Positions 1 through 12,001 of a stretch of DNA of 64,000 nucleotides are shown here, one piece after another. Every line of letters starts with the position of its first letter. The first letter of the stretch is position 1. Origin of the DNA: Sternotherus odoratus. Lineage: Eukaryota > Chordata > Testudines > Kinosternidae. Where the stretch lies: NCBI GenBank assembly GCA_032164245.1, contig JAVMKO010000003.1:38752890-38816889 (forward strand), written 5' to 3'. A program made the position numbers and the translations under genes. The notes beneath the pieces are model-generated. The model saw only the letters and a program-made list of their open reading frames with translations. It was not told the origin of the DNA and did not search any database.

Positions 1-139
1 GATCCCTGTGTTAGATTAATATAACAGCCTAAACCTGTGGAGGAGGCACAACCCCCCTTCCAGAGAATTTGGTGTGAGCTAAGGTTAGGAATAAGCTGAA
101 ACCATAAAAGAGATGGTGTTCCTGGGGATTCAGCAGTGG
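1..139. other. Unassigned flank of the solo LTR
   Basis: No gene or recognisable repeat is visible. It is the left flank of the LTR target site. Confidence 0.4.
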
Positions 140-144
140 GATGT

Positions 145-485
145 TGTGACAGTGTGCTAGCAGAAAAACTGCTAGTCAACCCTCTGTCACTCCAGCTACA
201 AGTAAGAAAGGTAAATAAGAGCTGGGGACGCCACCTGGCCCTGGTTGGCAAAGCAGGAACAGCTGCTGCCTTTGCAGGCTGAGGCTGGATAAAAGCCTCA
301 GAGGAAGGAAGCCAGGCAGGGCTGGACAAGCCAAAAGGAACTGTATATATATTGTGCTGTGAACGTAGTGGGAGCACCTCTCGTAAAATAAAGCATCATG
401 TGAGAACTGCAAATAAGGACTCCGAGTTACTTTTTGGGATAAGTGGGGGCAGGAGTCAGGAGGGTCCTGCAGGAATCCCGTTACA
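145..485 (+). mobile_element. Solo LTR of an endogenous retrovirus or LTR retrotransposon
   Basis: The segment begins TGTGAC and ends GTTACA, an imperfect terminal inverted repeat with the TG...CA ends of LTRs. It is flanked by a perfect 5-bp direct repeat GATGT (140-144 and 486-490), the expected target-site duplication. Inside are a TATA-like GGATAAAAG near 287 and an AATAAA polyadenylation signal near 388, in the order of an LTR promoter and R region. No internal gag/pol sequence is attached, so this is a solo LTR left by LTR-LTR recombination. Strand follows the TATA-to-AATAAA order. A 5-bp duplication suits several ERV classes and Gypsy elements, so the class is not assigned. Confidence 0.7.
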
Positions 486-514
486 GATGTGAAGACCCAG
501 GAAATTGTTACTTT

Positions 515-1010
515 AAGGACTTGGGATTAGGACCATGGGAGTTCTGGATAATCATCTAAATATAAGTTCCTCCCAATGTGATGGTGTGGCCAAAGAACTA
601 ATCAATCCTGGGATGCATTAAGAGGTAAATCTTGGTTAGATTCTACCTCTCTATTTGGCACTGGTACTACTTCTGCTGCAATACTGTGTCTAGTTCCAGT
701 GCCCACAGTTCAAAAGGACGTTGATAAAATGGAGAGGATTCACAGTAGAGCTATGAGAATGGTGAAGGGATTAGAAAATATGCCTTATAGTGATAGTCTC
801 CAGGAGCTCAATCTATTTAGCTTAACAAAGAGAGGGTTAAGGGGTGACTTAATTGCAGTCTATAAGTACCTGCACAGGGAACAAATATTTAATAATGGGC
901 TCTTCAGTCTAGCAGAGAAAGATATAACAAGATCAAATGACTGGAAATAGAAGCTAGACAAATTCAGACTAGAAGCAAGGTATACATTTTTAATGCTGAG
1001 AGTAATTAAC
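515..1010 (+). mobile_element. CR1 LINE, 3' part, left half of an interrupted copy
   Basis: Degenerate CR1 sequence covering the C-terminal end of the ORF2 reverse transcriptase protein. A fragment open at 699-950 reads in the typical order: a KMERI-like stretch, then GLENMPYSD, then LNLFSLTKRGLRGDLI. It stops prematurely at NDWK. The DNA continues with the standard CR1 3' region until position 1010, where a hAT-like element interrupts it. The copy resumes at 2228. It is 5' truncated, as is usual for CR1. Confidence 0.85.
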
Positions 1011-2227
1011 TACTCCTGAGAGCATTCTGTGCCAAAAAAAAGAAAATTTCTGCAAACAATATTAAAATTCAGAAAATGTTGTCAAATAAATGTGGAGGCT
1101 CCAGCATGGCACTGGAGAACCCAGCCACTGGCTGCACAGTGCTGGGAGATCACTGTGCAGCTCCCCCCTTCCCCGGACATGAACTCAGCAGTGAGCCTGC
1201 ACCCAAGTATAACACAGCACAGGATCAGGCCTGCCCCAGAAACACCTCCATGCCAGGTGCACCAGGTGGGGTCAGCAAGGCAAGATCCAAGTGTGGAAGG
1301 GCTTATTGTGGGGAGGATTCAGGTATGGGTTGAGAGGGTTCTGTTTGGGACAGTCTGTGGGCGGGTGGCTCAGTGGAGGATCTGGATGTGGTGGGGGGGA
1401 ATCTAGATGCACAGATGATTGTTGGGGGGTTCTGGGTGCAATGGTAATGGGACTCTGCAGGATGGTCCAAGTGGAGGTGGTTGGGACTCAGCAAGGGGTG
1501 TGTGTCTGGATGTGGGGGGATAAAGCTCAGCATTGGGGGTCTAGGTGTTGGGGGGTTTAGTGGGTGGTCAATATCCTGGGAGAGTGGGGCTCAGTGGGGT
1601 GAGAAACCAGGTGCAGCTGGTTGGGGCTCAGTGGGGTGGGGATCCGTGTGCATGTGGCTCATCCAGATGGTTCAGGTATAGGGTATGTGGAGCTCTTCGG
1701 GGCGGGGGGTTCTGAGTGCAGGGAGTGAATTTTGGTTGGAGGGTCTGAGTATGAGGTGGTCTGGATGCATGGGAGTTGGGTGGATGGGGGAGCATCCCCC
1801 TGTACAGGGATCCCTCCTCCTGCAGCTGAGGAGTGATGGGTGCAGCAATTGGGCAAGGGGAGTTTGCAGAGCTTCCTGCAGCTGGGGGAGAAATCAGGGG
1901 GTGGGGAGGCTACCCATCCCTGGATGCCATGCAGGGGAAGAGAAAGTTCCATACTCCCTAGCCTAGCCAGGACTAGCAGCTGAGCCTGGTGCAGGATAGG
2001 AGCCCCCAGCTGGGTCTTTCCTAGTCCTGCTCCCTACCCCACAGTGATTTACGTCTTTGCTGGCTGCCCTAGGCACCTGAAACATATTGCTGGGGCGGGT
2101 CACATGACCATTTTTGTGGTTTTCTTTTACATTCGTGTCAGAAAGTGATTTTTCTTCAGGGAAGCAAATAAATCTGCAGGGGACAGAAATTCTGCACATG
2201 TGCAGAGGTGCAGAATTCTCCAAGGCA
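1011..2227. mobile_element. hAT-like non-autonomous DNA transposon inside CR1
   Basis: The 1217-bp insert is flanked by a perfect 8-bp duplication TAATTAAC (1003-1010 and 2228-2235), the size made by hAT transposases. Removing the insert and one duplication restores a continuous CR1 sequence. The ends are imperfect inverted repeats: the left has GAGAGCATTCTGTGCC, and the right reads on the other strand as GGAGAATTCTGCACC. The centre (about 1290-1900) is G-rich with irregular repeats of a CTCAGTGGGGTG-like motif. The open frames there on both strands are compositional. No transposase remains. Confidence 0.75.
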
Positions 2228-2396
2228 TAATTAACCACTGGAGCAATTTATGCTCCATCACTCAGAATTTTACAATCAAGATTGGATGTCTTTCTAAAAT
2301 AATTATTTTGGGGGGATGTTCATTGGTCTATGCTATATGGAAGGTCAGACCAGATGATCAAAATGATCTCTTCTGGCCTTACCATCTATTAATGTA
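2228..2396 (+). mobile_element. CR1 LINE, 3' end, right half of the interrupted copy
   Basis: This continues the CR1 at 515-1010 and carries the usual 3' landmarks: ACAATCAAGATTGGATGT, the GGTCAGACCAGATGATC block and TTCTGGCCTT close to the end. The terminal octamer repeat typical of CR1 is degenerate. Confidence 0.85.
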
Positions 2397-4444
2397 GTTG
2401 TGATTGGCCACATAGTATTGTTTCTGTTCCCTAACTGAATGAACACACAAGCATTTTTAACAAACGTACGAGAAAACTTAAAGTGGGTGTCTGTGAATAT
2501 TGCTGCATGTGACTTAACTTTGTATTATGTAAATATTTTTGCTAGTAAACGTTGATTGCTCAAATATTACTGGCAAGCTAACCCAAAAGGGGCACAATAC
2601 AGCATGACCATTCATGTTTTCCTCTTCCCCATTAACTTTAAGATATCCAATGCTATCCTCACCCTCTGCCTCCTATGCAGCTTCCTAAAGCCTTACCCTC
2701 CTTCCTGGGAGGCGGGAGTAGGTATTCTGTAAGGCAAACATCAATGTTTCCTTATCCCTCTGTCCTGCTGCTACTAATCTTACTATAGCAAGGTGTGATG
2801 TGCTCCCAAATGATTTTTTTTAAAAAAAAGAGAAGATAGGAGATGCTTGTATGTACAATTTTAAAACAGGTGCCAATTTTTAAAGATTAAATGTGCATTT
2901 CTAGTTTTATAATACCTAAATAGGTTTTGTTAATTAATGGACCTGTGAATGCACCAATCCTCAGATTCTGTGTTTCTCTTCTGTTCCTTTGCAATGGCCA
3001 GGTGATCTGAAGTCATGATTCCCAAAGTGGAGGGGGAGGGTAAAACATAAATATGAGAAAATCTAAATAGTAAAATATGTGAAATATTTATGTAAACAGT
3101 GAAATGACCTTATGCAGTGGGACTACACTCTAGCTCATAGGTGTGCATAAGCACAGTCAAGAAAATGCTTGGACAGAGTGGAAATCATATCTTTTGCCCC
3201 AAATTTGTCTGTCTAAAATCTGCGGGAAAGTTGCTCAGCAAGCTCTCCGTGACAGCAGTCTTACAGAAGCACAGAAGAATAGGGCCAAGAGTACATGGCC
3301 AGAATACATGTGCATCATCATTCTCAGTAACTATAATACCCAACAGATTATTCATGTGTACAACATTTTGGGGGACTTTTATGTGATGAGGCAGAATTTG
3401 GCTCACAATGTACATCTTATTTAAGAGAGAACCACAGAGACTGGAATCTTCAATGGCTAATCAAATTATAGTTTTCATTTAAACCAGGGAGATTCAAAGT
3501 AAAGTCACTGGAACATTCAAACGGTGTTCCCTCTATTCATCTCACGGGAAAGGATGCAGTTAAATCTTTATTTAATTTTTTAAAATAATTCAGATAGTTT
3601 AGATTATAGTTATAATCATCACCAGTGATTTACCCTGATAATTCCCCCATGCTACTGTGATTCTGTGTTTCATTCTTTTCAGGGCACGTATGTCATTGTG
3701 GGATTGTAGAATCATGTAAATGTGTGAAGGGGCTTTGAACCAGATCTGCTAAATCCTATCATCATGACTTATTGTGAGAGCCTCTTGCTGCATTATGATG
3801 TTATATAATCTTGATGCCTCAAGGAGGATTTCTTAAGCTTTTGACACCTTGGTTAATTAAGAGTGACTATGATATGGACTGTAACATAATTACAGGACAT
3901 CTTGGCATGATGCTTTTTCACAAACAACAAAGAAGTCCAATACTTATCCATGCAAATTAACTTCTTTCTCCCTCTCTTTTGAGAGGGAGAGAGAGATGTT
4001 GGTGTGAATGGGTACACAGGTAAAAGGATCTGGCACAATAGTATACAAAATATATCTATTCCTATTCTGTTTCCTCAGCTGGATTGCATGTATGAATGTG
4101 TGTACTTTTCTACACATATTTAAAGAGGAGAATTGTTAAGAAGTAAAGCAGGTCACTTTTTTCCTTTTGAATATTTGGGGTTTTTTATTATTATTTTGAG
4201 TTTTCAAGAAAATTGGATGTAGAACTAAGTAGATGGTGGTGCTGTGTCTGAATGCTTCTATGATTGCTGGCTATTGTTTTTTCCACGATTTAAGCTGGGA
4301 AAAATATTCATATAATGAAATAGTTTGTTTAAAATGAAAATGTAAAATCTGCCAAAGGAGGTTGATGGTATGGTGTCCAAATGGCAAGGCTGGGAGCAGG
4401 AGGTTGTGAATTATCTTCTTACCTCAGATTGGCCATAATACATT
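2397..4444. other. No gene seen; AT-rich intergenic or intronic DNA
   Basis: No coding exon or recognised repeat was seen. Short open frames at 3141-3424 occur in two frames and on the opposite strand with no family resemblance. Confidence 0.4.
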
Positions 4445-4600
4445 TGTACAGCACTTTACCAATATTATTTTGTAGTGAATGTGATGCAAAGAGACACTAG
4501 ATGTCCCAAATCACTAAGCAAATTAGTATTAGTATTTGAACCTAGAGCTGCTGGTTCCCTAGGAGTGCTTAGGCCCACTCTTTTCCACCACCATTGCCCC
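4445..4600 (-). mobile_element. MIR-like SINE remnant
   Basis: The stretch matches the reverse complement of the MIR core and tRNA part: the low-divergence clue is TATTTGAACCTAGAGCTGCT followed by a CCACTCTTTTCCACCACCAT-like end. It is strongly diverged. Confidence 0.5.
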
Positions 4601-4602
4601 GC

Positions 4603-4675
4603 AAGCAAGTTGCTTAATGTTTCTGAACCTCAATTTTCTATTCCATGAAATGAGGCTGATACATATGGCTGAGGA
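4603..4675 (+). mobile_element. MIR-like SINE fragment, opposite strand to its neighbour
   Basis: It carries GCAAGTTGCTTAATGTTTCT and CTCAATTTTC, resembling the MIR block where a GCAAGT tract precedes a CCTCAGTTT tract. It abuts the minus-strand MIR-like piece, forming an inverted pair. Confidence 0.45.
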
Positions 4676-4883
4676 CATCTCAAATTCTGTATATATTCAG
4701 ATTGTATGTATAGTAAAAATCTTTATCTCCCATCGTATCTTTAGGAAAATTTAGGCTTCAAGTACTTATGTTCCTTACCTGGGGTCAGTGTTGCCCAGCT
4801 AGAATAGGCACAGGTGGAATCACAAGATATGAGTTTTCACACTGCTTCTGGAGCTACCTTGCTGTATTGTTTTGGTAGTCACT

Positions 4884-5182
4884 AAGACTTGGTCTACACT
4901 TGGGGGGAGGGGTTGACCTAAAATATGCAACTTCAGCTATGTGAACAGCGTAGCTGAAGTCGGCGCATCTTAGGCCAACTTACCTGCTGTCCTCACGGCG
5001 GCAACGGTCAGCAGTGGGCTCTCCCATTGACTCCGCCTTCTGCCTTTTGGTGAGCTGGATTTCCAGAGTCGACAGGAGTGCCTCTGGGGATTGATTTATC
5101 ATGTCTTGATGAGACATGATAAATCGATCCCCAATAGATCAATCACTACTCGCTGATCCAGTGGGTAGTGAAGACATACTCT
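4884..5182. mobile_element. Non-autonomous DNA element with internal palindrome
   Basis: The ends are weak inverted repeats: left has ACTTGGTCTACACT, and right reads on the other strand as GTATGTCTTCACTA. The middle holds a near-perfect hairpin with arms 5086-5106 and 5112-5132 (21 bp, one mismatch, 5-nt loop). The layout matches a short repeat common in turtle and crocodilian genomes. I cannot define the target duplication, so the superfamily is open. Confidence 0.6.
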
Positions 5183-8100
5183 CAAACTCTTTGTGATTAA
5201 TTCAGCAGACCACATGACTTCTAATCATCAGCAACACCAACCTTTTCTTCTCCAGCATTTTCAACATTTACCAGTGTGAGTTTTTTTATGGAATGGTATA
5301 ATGGTTTCTTTAAAAGCCCTGATTGTTCATGAGTTTTTTCACAAATAATAATGAATTATAGCAATTGAGAAACAATGCCCTCTTGACCAAACCAGACAAC
5401 GCATCTTTGTATCTCTATATTTTAAAGCATGAAATGCTTGAAGGACCCATTATGTCCCAATATGCAACACAGTTTTAAATGGCGATATTTCAAGATCTTC
5501 AATGAAACTACAAGCTGTGTGAATTAAATTGGGCTGTCTCTTCTTGCACAACCTTTGGCAGACAGCTTATCCTGTGATTGTGACAGAGGAGTTCACAGAA
5601 GAATGATTCAGTGACTGCTACGAATCCTGAATAACTGCTATGTCAGCTTTAATTGACATGGCACTTAATTTTATTGGGTCTTGATAACAAGACTACCATG
5701 GGCATGCAAAGAATGTTTCCGAACACTGACTGTGTGATCTACATTGCCCACTTTATCAGTCTTATTCTGGAAATGAACACTGACAGCTTATAAGAACTTG
5801 GCACAATGCTTTCTCTTTTAAAGAACTAGGCTGCTAGTGCCAAGTGATTAGAGAACAGCAAAGTGGTTTCAGTCTCAGCCAGGAAGACATTATACCAATT
5901 GATATTCACCATGTATGTTGTAGATACACAAAAGCTCCTAACTGAATACCACTGAATATTTGGCAAAATATTTGCCCATGCTCAAAAAGCTGGTAAACAA
6001 CATATTATGAAAATCAAAACAAAACAAAAAAATCAACAGATTGAACACTACAGAATTGATATTCAAACCACACCGATGAAAGGACATGCAACACAGTCCA
6101 TATGAATTGTAAACTCTGAAAGGAAGTACAGTGGTTATTAATACTGAAAGGTCATAGCGCATAACTTAAGGCTGTATCAGCTTCAGGTTACTTTGATTTC
6201 TGAGCCTCTTCTGAAGCAGGAAATAACAGGCTTGCAGAGGTTGATATATGTCCAGCAAGTCTATTGAGATAAAGAAATACATGTTTCTCTATTACAAAAC
6301 ATTATGCTGTTGAGAAATGAAAAATAGGAGAAATTATATAGCAGACTAAGCATCCTCACTGCCGACTGACTGCTTTATCCACACAAAAACCATAGGCATG
6401 TGTAATCATGACAGTAAAAAAGCACCAAGATTGGAGAACCTCATGTATCTATATCAGCCTATACCAGTGGATTTCTGCATTTTCACAAACCCATACAGCA
6501 AAACCAAGTTGCCAAACTGAGTTGAGGTGGCCAAAAAGTTAGTTTGGTCACTAGACACCACAAAAACTGGTTCAGAGGTAGGAAAGACGACTCTGGACCA
6601 AAACCCTGGACTTGGGAAGTTTGGATTCGGTTCCAATCATCATAGCTCTAATCAGTATGTAGAGAGCACATTTTTATACGACTCATGTTATGAGAGACAG
6701 CCAAAAACACAAACTGGCATTACATTAGAAAAAGAAGAATTTCACATTTTCATTCTTTTCTAACATAGCTTGCAAACATGTCAGTGATAGTGTTGGACAT
6801 TTTGTTAATCAGGAAGATTTGCTCATCGTTTATTTTATTATTGCTAGATCTGCTGCCAGTAACAATGCTACTTTATAAAGTTTACTTTGTCACTTGTTTT
6901 ATTAAGAGGCTGATTATATGATATTTGCTAAAGAACAATTTCCTTCTAATAATTTATATGAAAATCCACAAGATTTTCATACACTTATCCTGTACTATCC
7001 CGAATATTTTACAGCCTATAATCTCTATATTCTGCAGAAAGGTGTCTGTCTCAACTTGTTTTTCAGTGTTGCCCCACATTGTTCAAAATTTCTTGGCACT
7101 GTCATTGTTCAGAAAGACATATCAAACATCTCTGGTTATCTATGTCAAGTCTAAGCTATTGAGAGTACAGTATTTAAATTATGTTTGCCTGAACTGATAT
7201 TCTGCCAGCAACATTTAGGTGAAGCAGCCTAAAAATAACACACCTCTATATTAATCTTTAAATATGAATTCAAGTTCATACTGAGGAGCAGAGAAGTAAT
7301 GAAAGGACCTAGAGCAATTAGGAATATGGTCAGAAAATAATGAGTATCACTAGGTGCTGTAGTGCTCTTTTGTACGTGAACTTAAATATTGAGTACATTA
7401 AGCAATTTGCTTACTAAATTTTTAGATGAACTGTCTGAAAATTATAATTAAGAATCATTTTTACAACCTACCATTTATTATTCATTTTGGTAACTCATTT
7501 CCTTCTAAAACACTTTCTCATATCTAGCTACCATAAGTTGCAAATTAATGATTTTTCCTCCTATTTAATTCTCCCTTTTTTCCTCATAAAAAAAGCTCAC
7601 TCCTTTGTATAGGTAGTGACTCTGACTTGAGCTGTCAAAATACAGCCTGAGGCAAACACCTGGATGGCATGCCAGTACATTCATGAATAAATTAGGCAAT
7701 ATATTAAGAGGATAAAAATAGTGGAAATCTTGATAACCACAAAACTTAAACAAAATTGGAAACTATTCCCATTCACCCAGTCTGAATGAATGGAAGCAAC
7801 TCACATAATTTGTTCTTCACTTTCAGCACTGTCTTGTGGTGAGGGCGCAGGACAATGATAATGGGGTTTGGAGTAAGAGGTATTTAGATCTACTACCACA
7901 GACCCTGATCCTTAGCCATTGGACAATGGACCCATATTGTAGGCAGCATAACGGTTGTGGTATGGACAGAGGAAGCTTCCAAAAATGTGAGAAACTGCAC
8001 TAACTAACTTCCTTTTATAATATAAAAGAGCTTACCAGGGAGATGAGAATAAATAATAAACCTTACAGTGAAATGCAAATTCAAGCAATATAAATAATCC

Positions 8101-9143
8101 AAGAACCAAATTCGTGACAGCAACAGTTCAGATATACCTTAATAAAGTAAACCTTAGCTTCAAGGAGAAGTGCAGGGGGAATTTCTGTATGAAAGAGGGA
8201 GATACTGATTGCTCCAAGGCAAGAGACAACCGGATTGTTCAAAATCCACCCCAGCTGCTCCAAGAGAGCCTGGAAGCAGTTTCAAGGAAGCACCTGAGTA
8301 ATTGGCTAAGAAGAATCCACGAGGAAGCACAAATTTAAGGTGAATGTGATGAGATGTTCATACCACACCAGCATCAGAAGAGTAAATGAGATGGAGAAGG
8401 GGGGCATTAACTTGATAGGCCATACCAGAATGGAACTGGGCTGGACAAGCAACCCCCAACTGGGAATAGAGCCCAGGTCAGAAGGAAATGGTGGGGCTAT
8501 TATTAAAGTGAGGAAGTTGGCACTGGAAGGAGGGACTGTGGTGTGGGGGTCCTACACTCACTTTCTAGCTATAAAGCAGTGAAGGAGGAAACCAGGGGAA
8601 GAATAGAAGCCTTTGTGTCCTAGCCTGGCATGAAGGACATACCCAGGGTGGAGAAAGAGCCTCGTAGATGTGAAGTAGAAACAGCCTAAGGTAACAGTAT
8701 CTAGTTTGGGGACAATGCAGACGTTGTCTGCGGTTCTCGGGTCTCTCCAGGGATGGGCTTACCATGAAGCAAATTGAGGGAGCCGCCTCAGATGCCAGAC
8801 TGTGGAGGGGGAGAGGCACCGCTAGGATCCAGACTGTAGAAAACTGTGTCTGCTGCTAGTGCATATGTATTCTCTCTGCTCCAGAAGCACAGAGATGGTG
8901 GAGTGCTGTGCTGGAGGAAGGAGGGCACAAGAAACATAACAGGCAGGTAAGGTGAGAGGGAACAACAGAAAGCAGAAGGAGCTGCAGGGAGAGAGAGGAG
9001 GAGAAGCCACTTATGTGGCTTCTCTAACACCTCCAGGAGCCTGGACTGATTAACACCAGGCTCTCAGGGAACTTCCTGTTTCTTGGTGCTTCCCTGAACC
9101 CACCTGAGGAGAACAGGCAGTCAACTGAAGTAGTAGGAGCCAG
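5183..9143. other. No gene seen; intergenic or intronic DNA
   Basis: About 4 kb without a recognised repeat or exon. All open frames are under 95 codons and lack family features. Composition is ordinary, AT-rich to about 8.3 kb and more balanced after that. Confidence 0.4.
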
Positions 9144-9156
9144 TTAGGGCATTAAG

Positions 9157-9289
9157 AATCAGAGAGGTAGCCGTGTTAGTCTGGAATAGCAGAGGTAACA
9201 AAGAGTCCTGTGGCACCTTAAAGACTAACTAAAGTATTGAAACATAAGCTTTCGTGGGCTAATACCCACTTCGTTGGATGCAGCAACGC
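9157..9289 (-). mobile_element. Penelope-like element tail (short SINE-like insertion)
   Basis: A 133-bp insertion flanked by a perfect 13-bp duplication TTAGGGCATTAAG (9144-9156 and 9290-9302). It carries the widespread turtle signature GGTAGCCGTGTTAGTCTG. On the minus strand it runs through a GTGGG...CCCAC stem and CGAAAGCTTATG into GTTAGTCTTTAAGGTGCCAC. The same block follows a GIY-YIG Penelope-like reading frame at 45.5 kb in this window, so I read this as a 5'-truncated Penelope tail. Such repeats may be listed elsewhere as SINEs, but no tRNA B box is visible. Confidence 0.7.
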
Positions 9290-9403
9290 TTAGGGCATTA
9301 AGATGCTGATATCTTCCCTCACTCAGGCCCTACTACCAGCCTGCTTTTTTGTTCCTTTCAACGGAGTGTTGAGAGCCACTATAACTGGCACAGAAGAGCA
9401 GAC

Positions 9404-11650
9404 ATGAGTGAAAGAAGAAATTGCCCCTCTGGGGCAGTATTCAGAAAAAGAAAGCAAAGGAAGCTTTTCTATCTAAGCAGGAAGGAGCTCTCCTGAGATA
9501 CACAGACACAGCAATATAAAATATAAATGTTCACAGTGAGCCTTCTGGCCCCAGTGAGGATGTGAGCGGTAAGGAGATGCCTGATCTTCCAGTTAGTCAG
9601 AGTGCAGATGACCTGGCAGCTACTGCAGCATCCATATATCCATCTCAAATGGATTTAACTATGCACACTCCTGAAGAAAAGTGTAGATCAGAGAAGAATG
9701 TGGTTGAGGCGCAAGAAACTGCTGCTGCTGAGTTTAGTTCCTTAAGTCTACATGATCCAGGACTGTGGATCCACCTGAGCAGTAATCCGAGGAACTTCCT
9801 TGTACTGCATGGGCCACAGCAATTGAAAAACTTCATGTTCCCAAAGACAATGAAAACAGAAGTTTCCATCCAATACATTACTAGTGTAAAATCCCCAGTG
9901 GTGACAAAGTGAAGAGGCCATGGCTTATGTACTCAAAAACCTAGAATGCTGCATGCTGTTTTTGTTGCAAACACTTCCAGTCTAATGTTCCAGCTATATT
10001 GGGTTCTACAGGAACAAATGACTGGAAAAATCTGGCCAGAAATCTGGCATGCCCATGAGAAGGCAGCAAATCAGCAGAGGGCATTCCATAGATGGAAAGA
10101 GCTTGAGATAAGACTAACGTTAAAGGCCATCATAGATGATCAACATCAAGAGAAGATCGCAGCAGTCTCTTTGCTGGCAAAATGTTTTGAAAAGGCTCAT
10201 TGCCACTGTGAGAAAGCTTGCTACCCAAAACCTAGCACTCTGCGGCACTTCAGATCAGCTGTATGTGCCAAACAATGTAAACTTCCTTAAAATTGTGGAG
10301 CTGATGGCCGAGCTTGATGTACTCCAGGAGCATCTAAGAAGAGTCACCATCCAAGAAATGTACACACACCACTAGCTTAAAAAAACAATTCAAAATGAGA
10401 TTATATAGTTACTGGCAACAAGTCAAACAGAAGATTGTGGCAGATCTGAAGTCAGCAAGATATTACTCTGTTATGCTGGACTGCATCACCTGACGTCAGC
10501 CATATGAACACATGACTAATGGTATGTCTTGTAACAACAACATGTATTGACATTGATGATACTACAGGAACTGGTATGACAAATGTGCTTCTTAAAAAGG
10601 TGGAAAATACAGGAATTGTGATAGCTGTCATGAGAGGTCAGGGCTAAGATAATGGTGCCAACATGAGAGGAAAGAACAGAGGAGTGCAGACACAGATCCG
10701 AGAGTTAAACCCTCAAGATTTTTTGTCCCATGCAGTTCTCAATCATTGAACTTGGTGATCAGTGATGCAGCTTCAGCTTCTAGTGAGGCTGCTGAATTTT
10801 TAAATGTAATTCAAAGCATCTATGTATCTTTCGCTGCTTAAACTCATAAATGGCAAATTTTGAAGCAACATCTGGGAACATGCTCTCTGACACTGAAACC
10901 ACTGAGTGCCACACGATGGAAAAGTCGAGTGGAGGTGATGAAGCCTATTAAACAGCAATTTGGGAAGATAGATGATGCCATAGTTGCCATTATGGAGGAT
11001 ATGATAGGAACTGTTCATGGGAGAACAGTGGCAGAGGGAAATGGAATCACCAGAAACATACATAACTTCAAATTTCTGTGTGGCTTAGTGTTGTGGCATG
11101 GCGCATACTGTTTGAAATGAGACTCCAAGGTGTTGATCTTGATATATCTGGAGCAATGGAACAACTGGACAAAGCAAAGTCATAACTACAGTCTTACCAG
11201 TCAGATGAGGGATTTCAAAATGTTCTGAAGAGCACCTCCACTCTGAAGCTATTTTCCCACCCATTAAAAAATACAAGAGTCACCAAAGAAGAAGACATTT
11301 TGATTATGAGGTCAGGGATAATACCATAAGAGACCACAAACAGCAATGCAAAGTTGAATTCTTTAACCAAGTGTTAGACTGTGCAATACAGTCAGCTGAG
11401 GAACATTTCATGCAGCTCCAGGAACACAGTAGTATATTTGGGATGTTGTATGATATTCCAAAACTCCTCAGTATACCTGAAGAAGACCTACACCAGCAAT
11501 GCAGAACAGTAGAAACAATGTGGACACATGATGACATTCATGATATTGATGCGAGTGATTTAGGTGATGAACTGAAAGCCCTTTCAAGATACATTTCAGC
11601 AGGTTCAACTCTAAAGGCTGTTCTGGAATATATGTGCACAAATAAGATGA
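9404..11650 (+). pseudogene. ZMYM1-like hAT transposase pseudogene
   Basis: This is a broken copy of the TTF-zinc-finger plus hAT-transposase family that also gave rise to ZMYM1-like proteins. From 9404 the frame begins MSERRNCPSGAVFRKRKQ, the usual basic N-terminus. The piece at 9562-9912 holds LHDPGLW and LVLHGPQQLKNF. A cysteine cluster CCFCCK sits near 9953-9970, followed by GTNDWKNLARNLA near 10010-10050. Further pieces are 10136-10375 (ALCGTSDQLYVPNN), 10860-11120 (PLSATRWKSRVE) and 11371-11650 (FGMLYDIPKLLSIPEEDLHQQ). Several frameshifts and stops separate them, and 10376-10860 is unreadable in one frame. The C-terminal hAT dimerisation segment is missing: homology ends at about 11650, where GC-rich DNA begins. 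No function is expected. Confidence 0.8.
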
Positions 11651-12001
11651 CCACTCCAAGCTGCCCCCCTTCCCCAAGCACAGGGCAGGCAGCCCCAGTG
11701 GTAACAGCCCTCCTGCTGTGCAGTGTGGATCCAGCGCTTGGGCCCCCCTCCACCACTGGGCAGCCTCAGACTCCCTAAGTCATGGCCCCAGGCCGGCTGT
11801 GGCTACCCTAGACCTATCCCCGGCCCTATCCCCAGCATGCTTCTCTGAAGAGGAGCAGCCAGCCTGTCTGGGCTGGGGCCAAAGGGGAAGGGCAATCAGG
11901 AGGAGACTTTCCAACTGGAGCATGGGCAGGGCCATGCTGGGCTGTTTGGGAAGGCACAGCCTCTCGCAACCTAGGATACGCGCCTCCCATGCTTATTGTA
12001 A
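11651..12001. other. GC-rich segment between transposase pseudogene and CR1
   Basis: A roughly 350-bp GC-rich block replaces the expected end of the transposase. It may be part of another non-autonomous element, but no inverted repeats or target duplication could be fixed. The 131-codon frame at 11718-12113 runs across the block into CR1 and is not a gene. Confidence 0.35.

Noticed and set aside
5330..5900. Possible processed pseudogene
   Set aside because: The composition looked exon-like at first sight, but no frame stays open and no protein family could be recognised.
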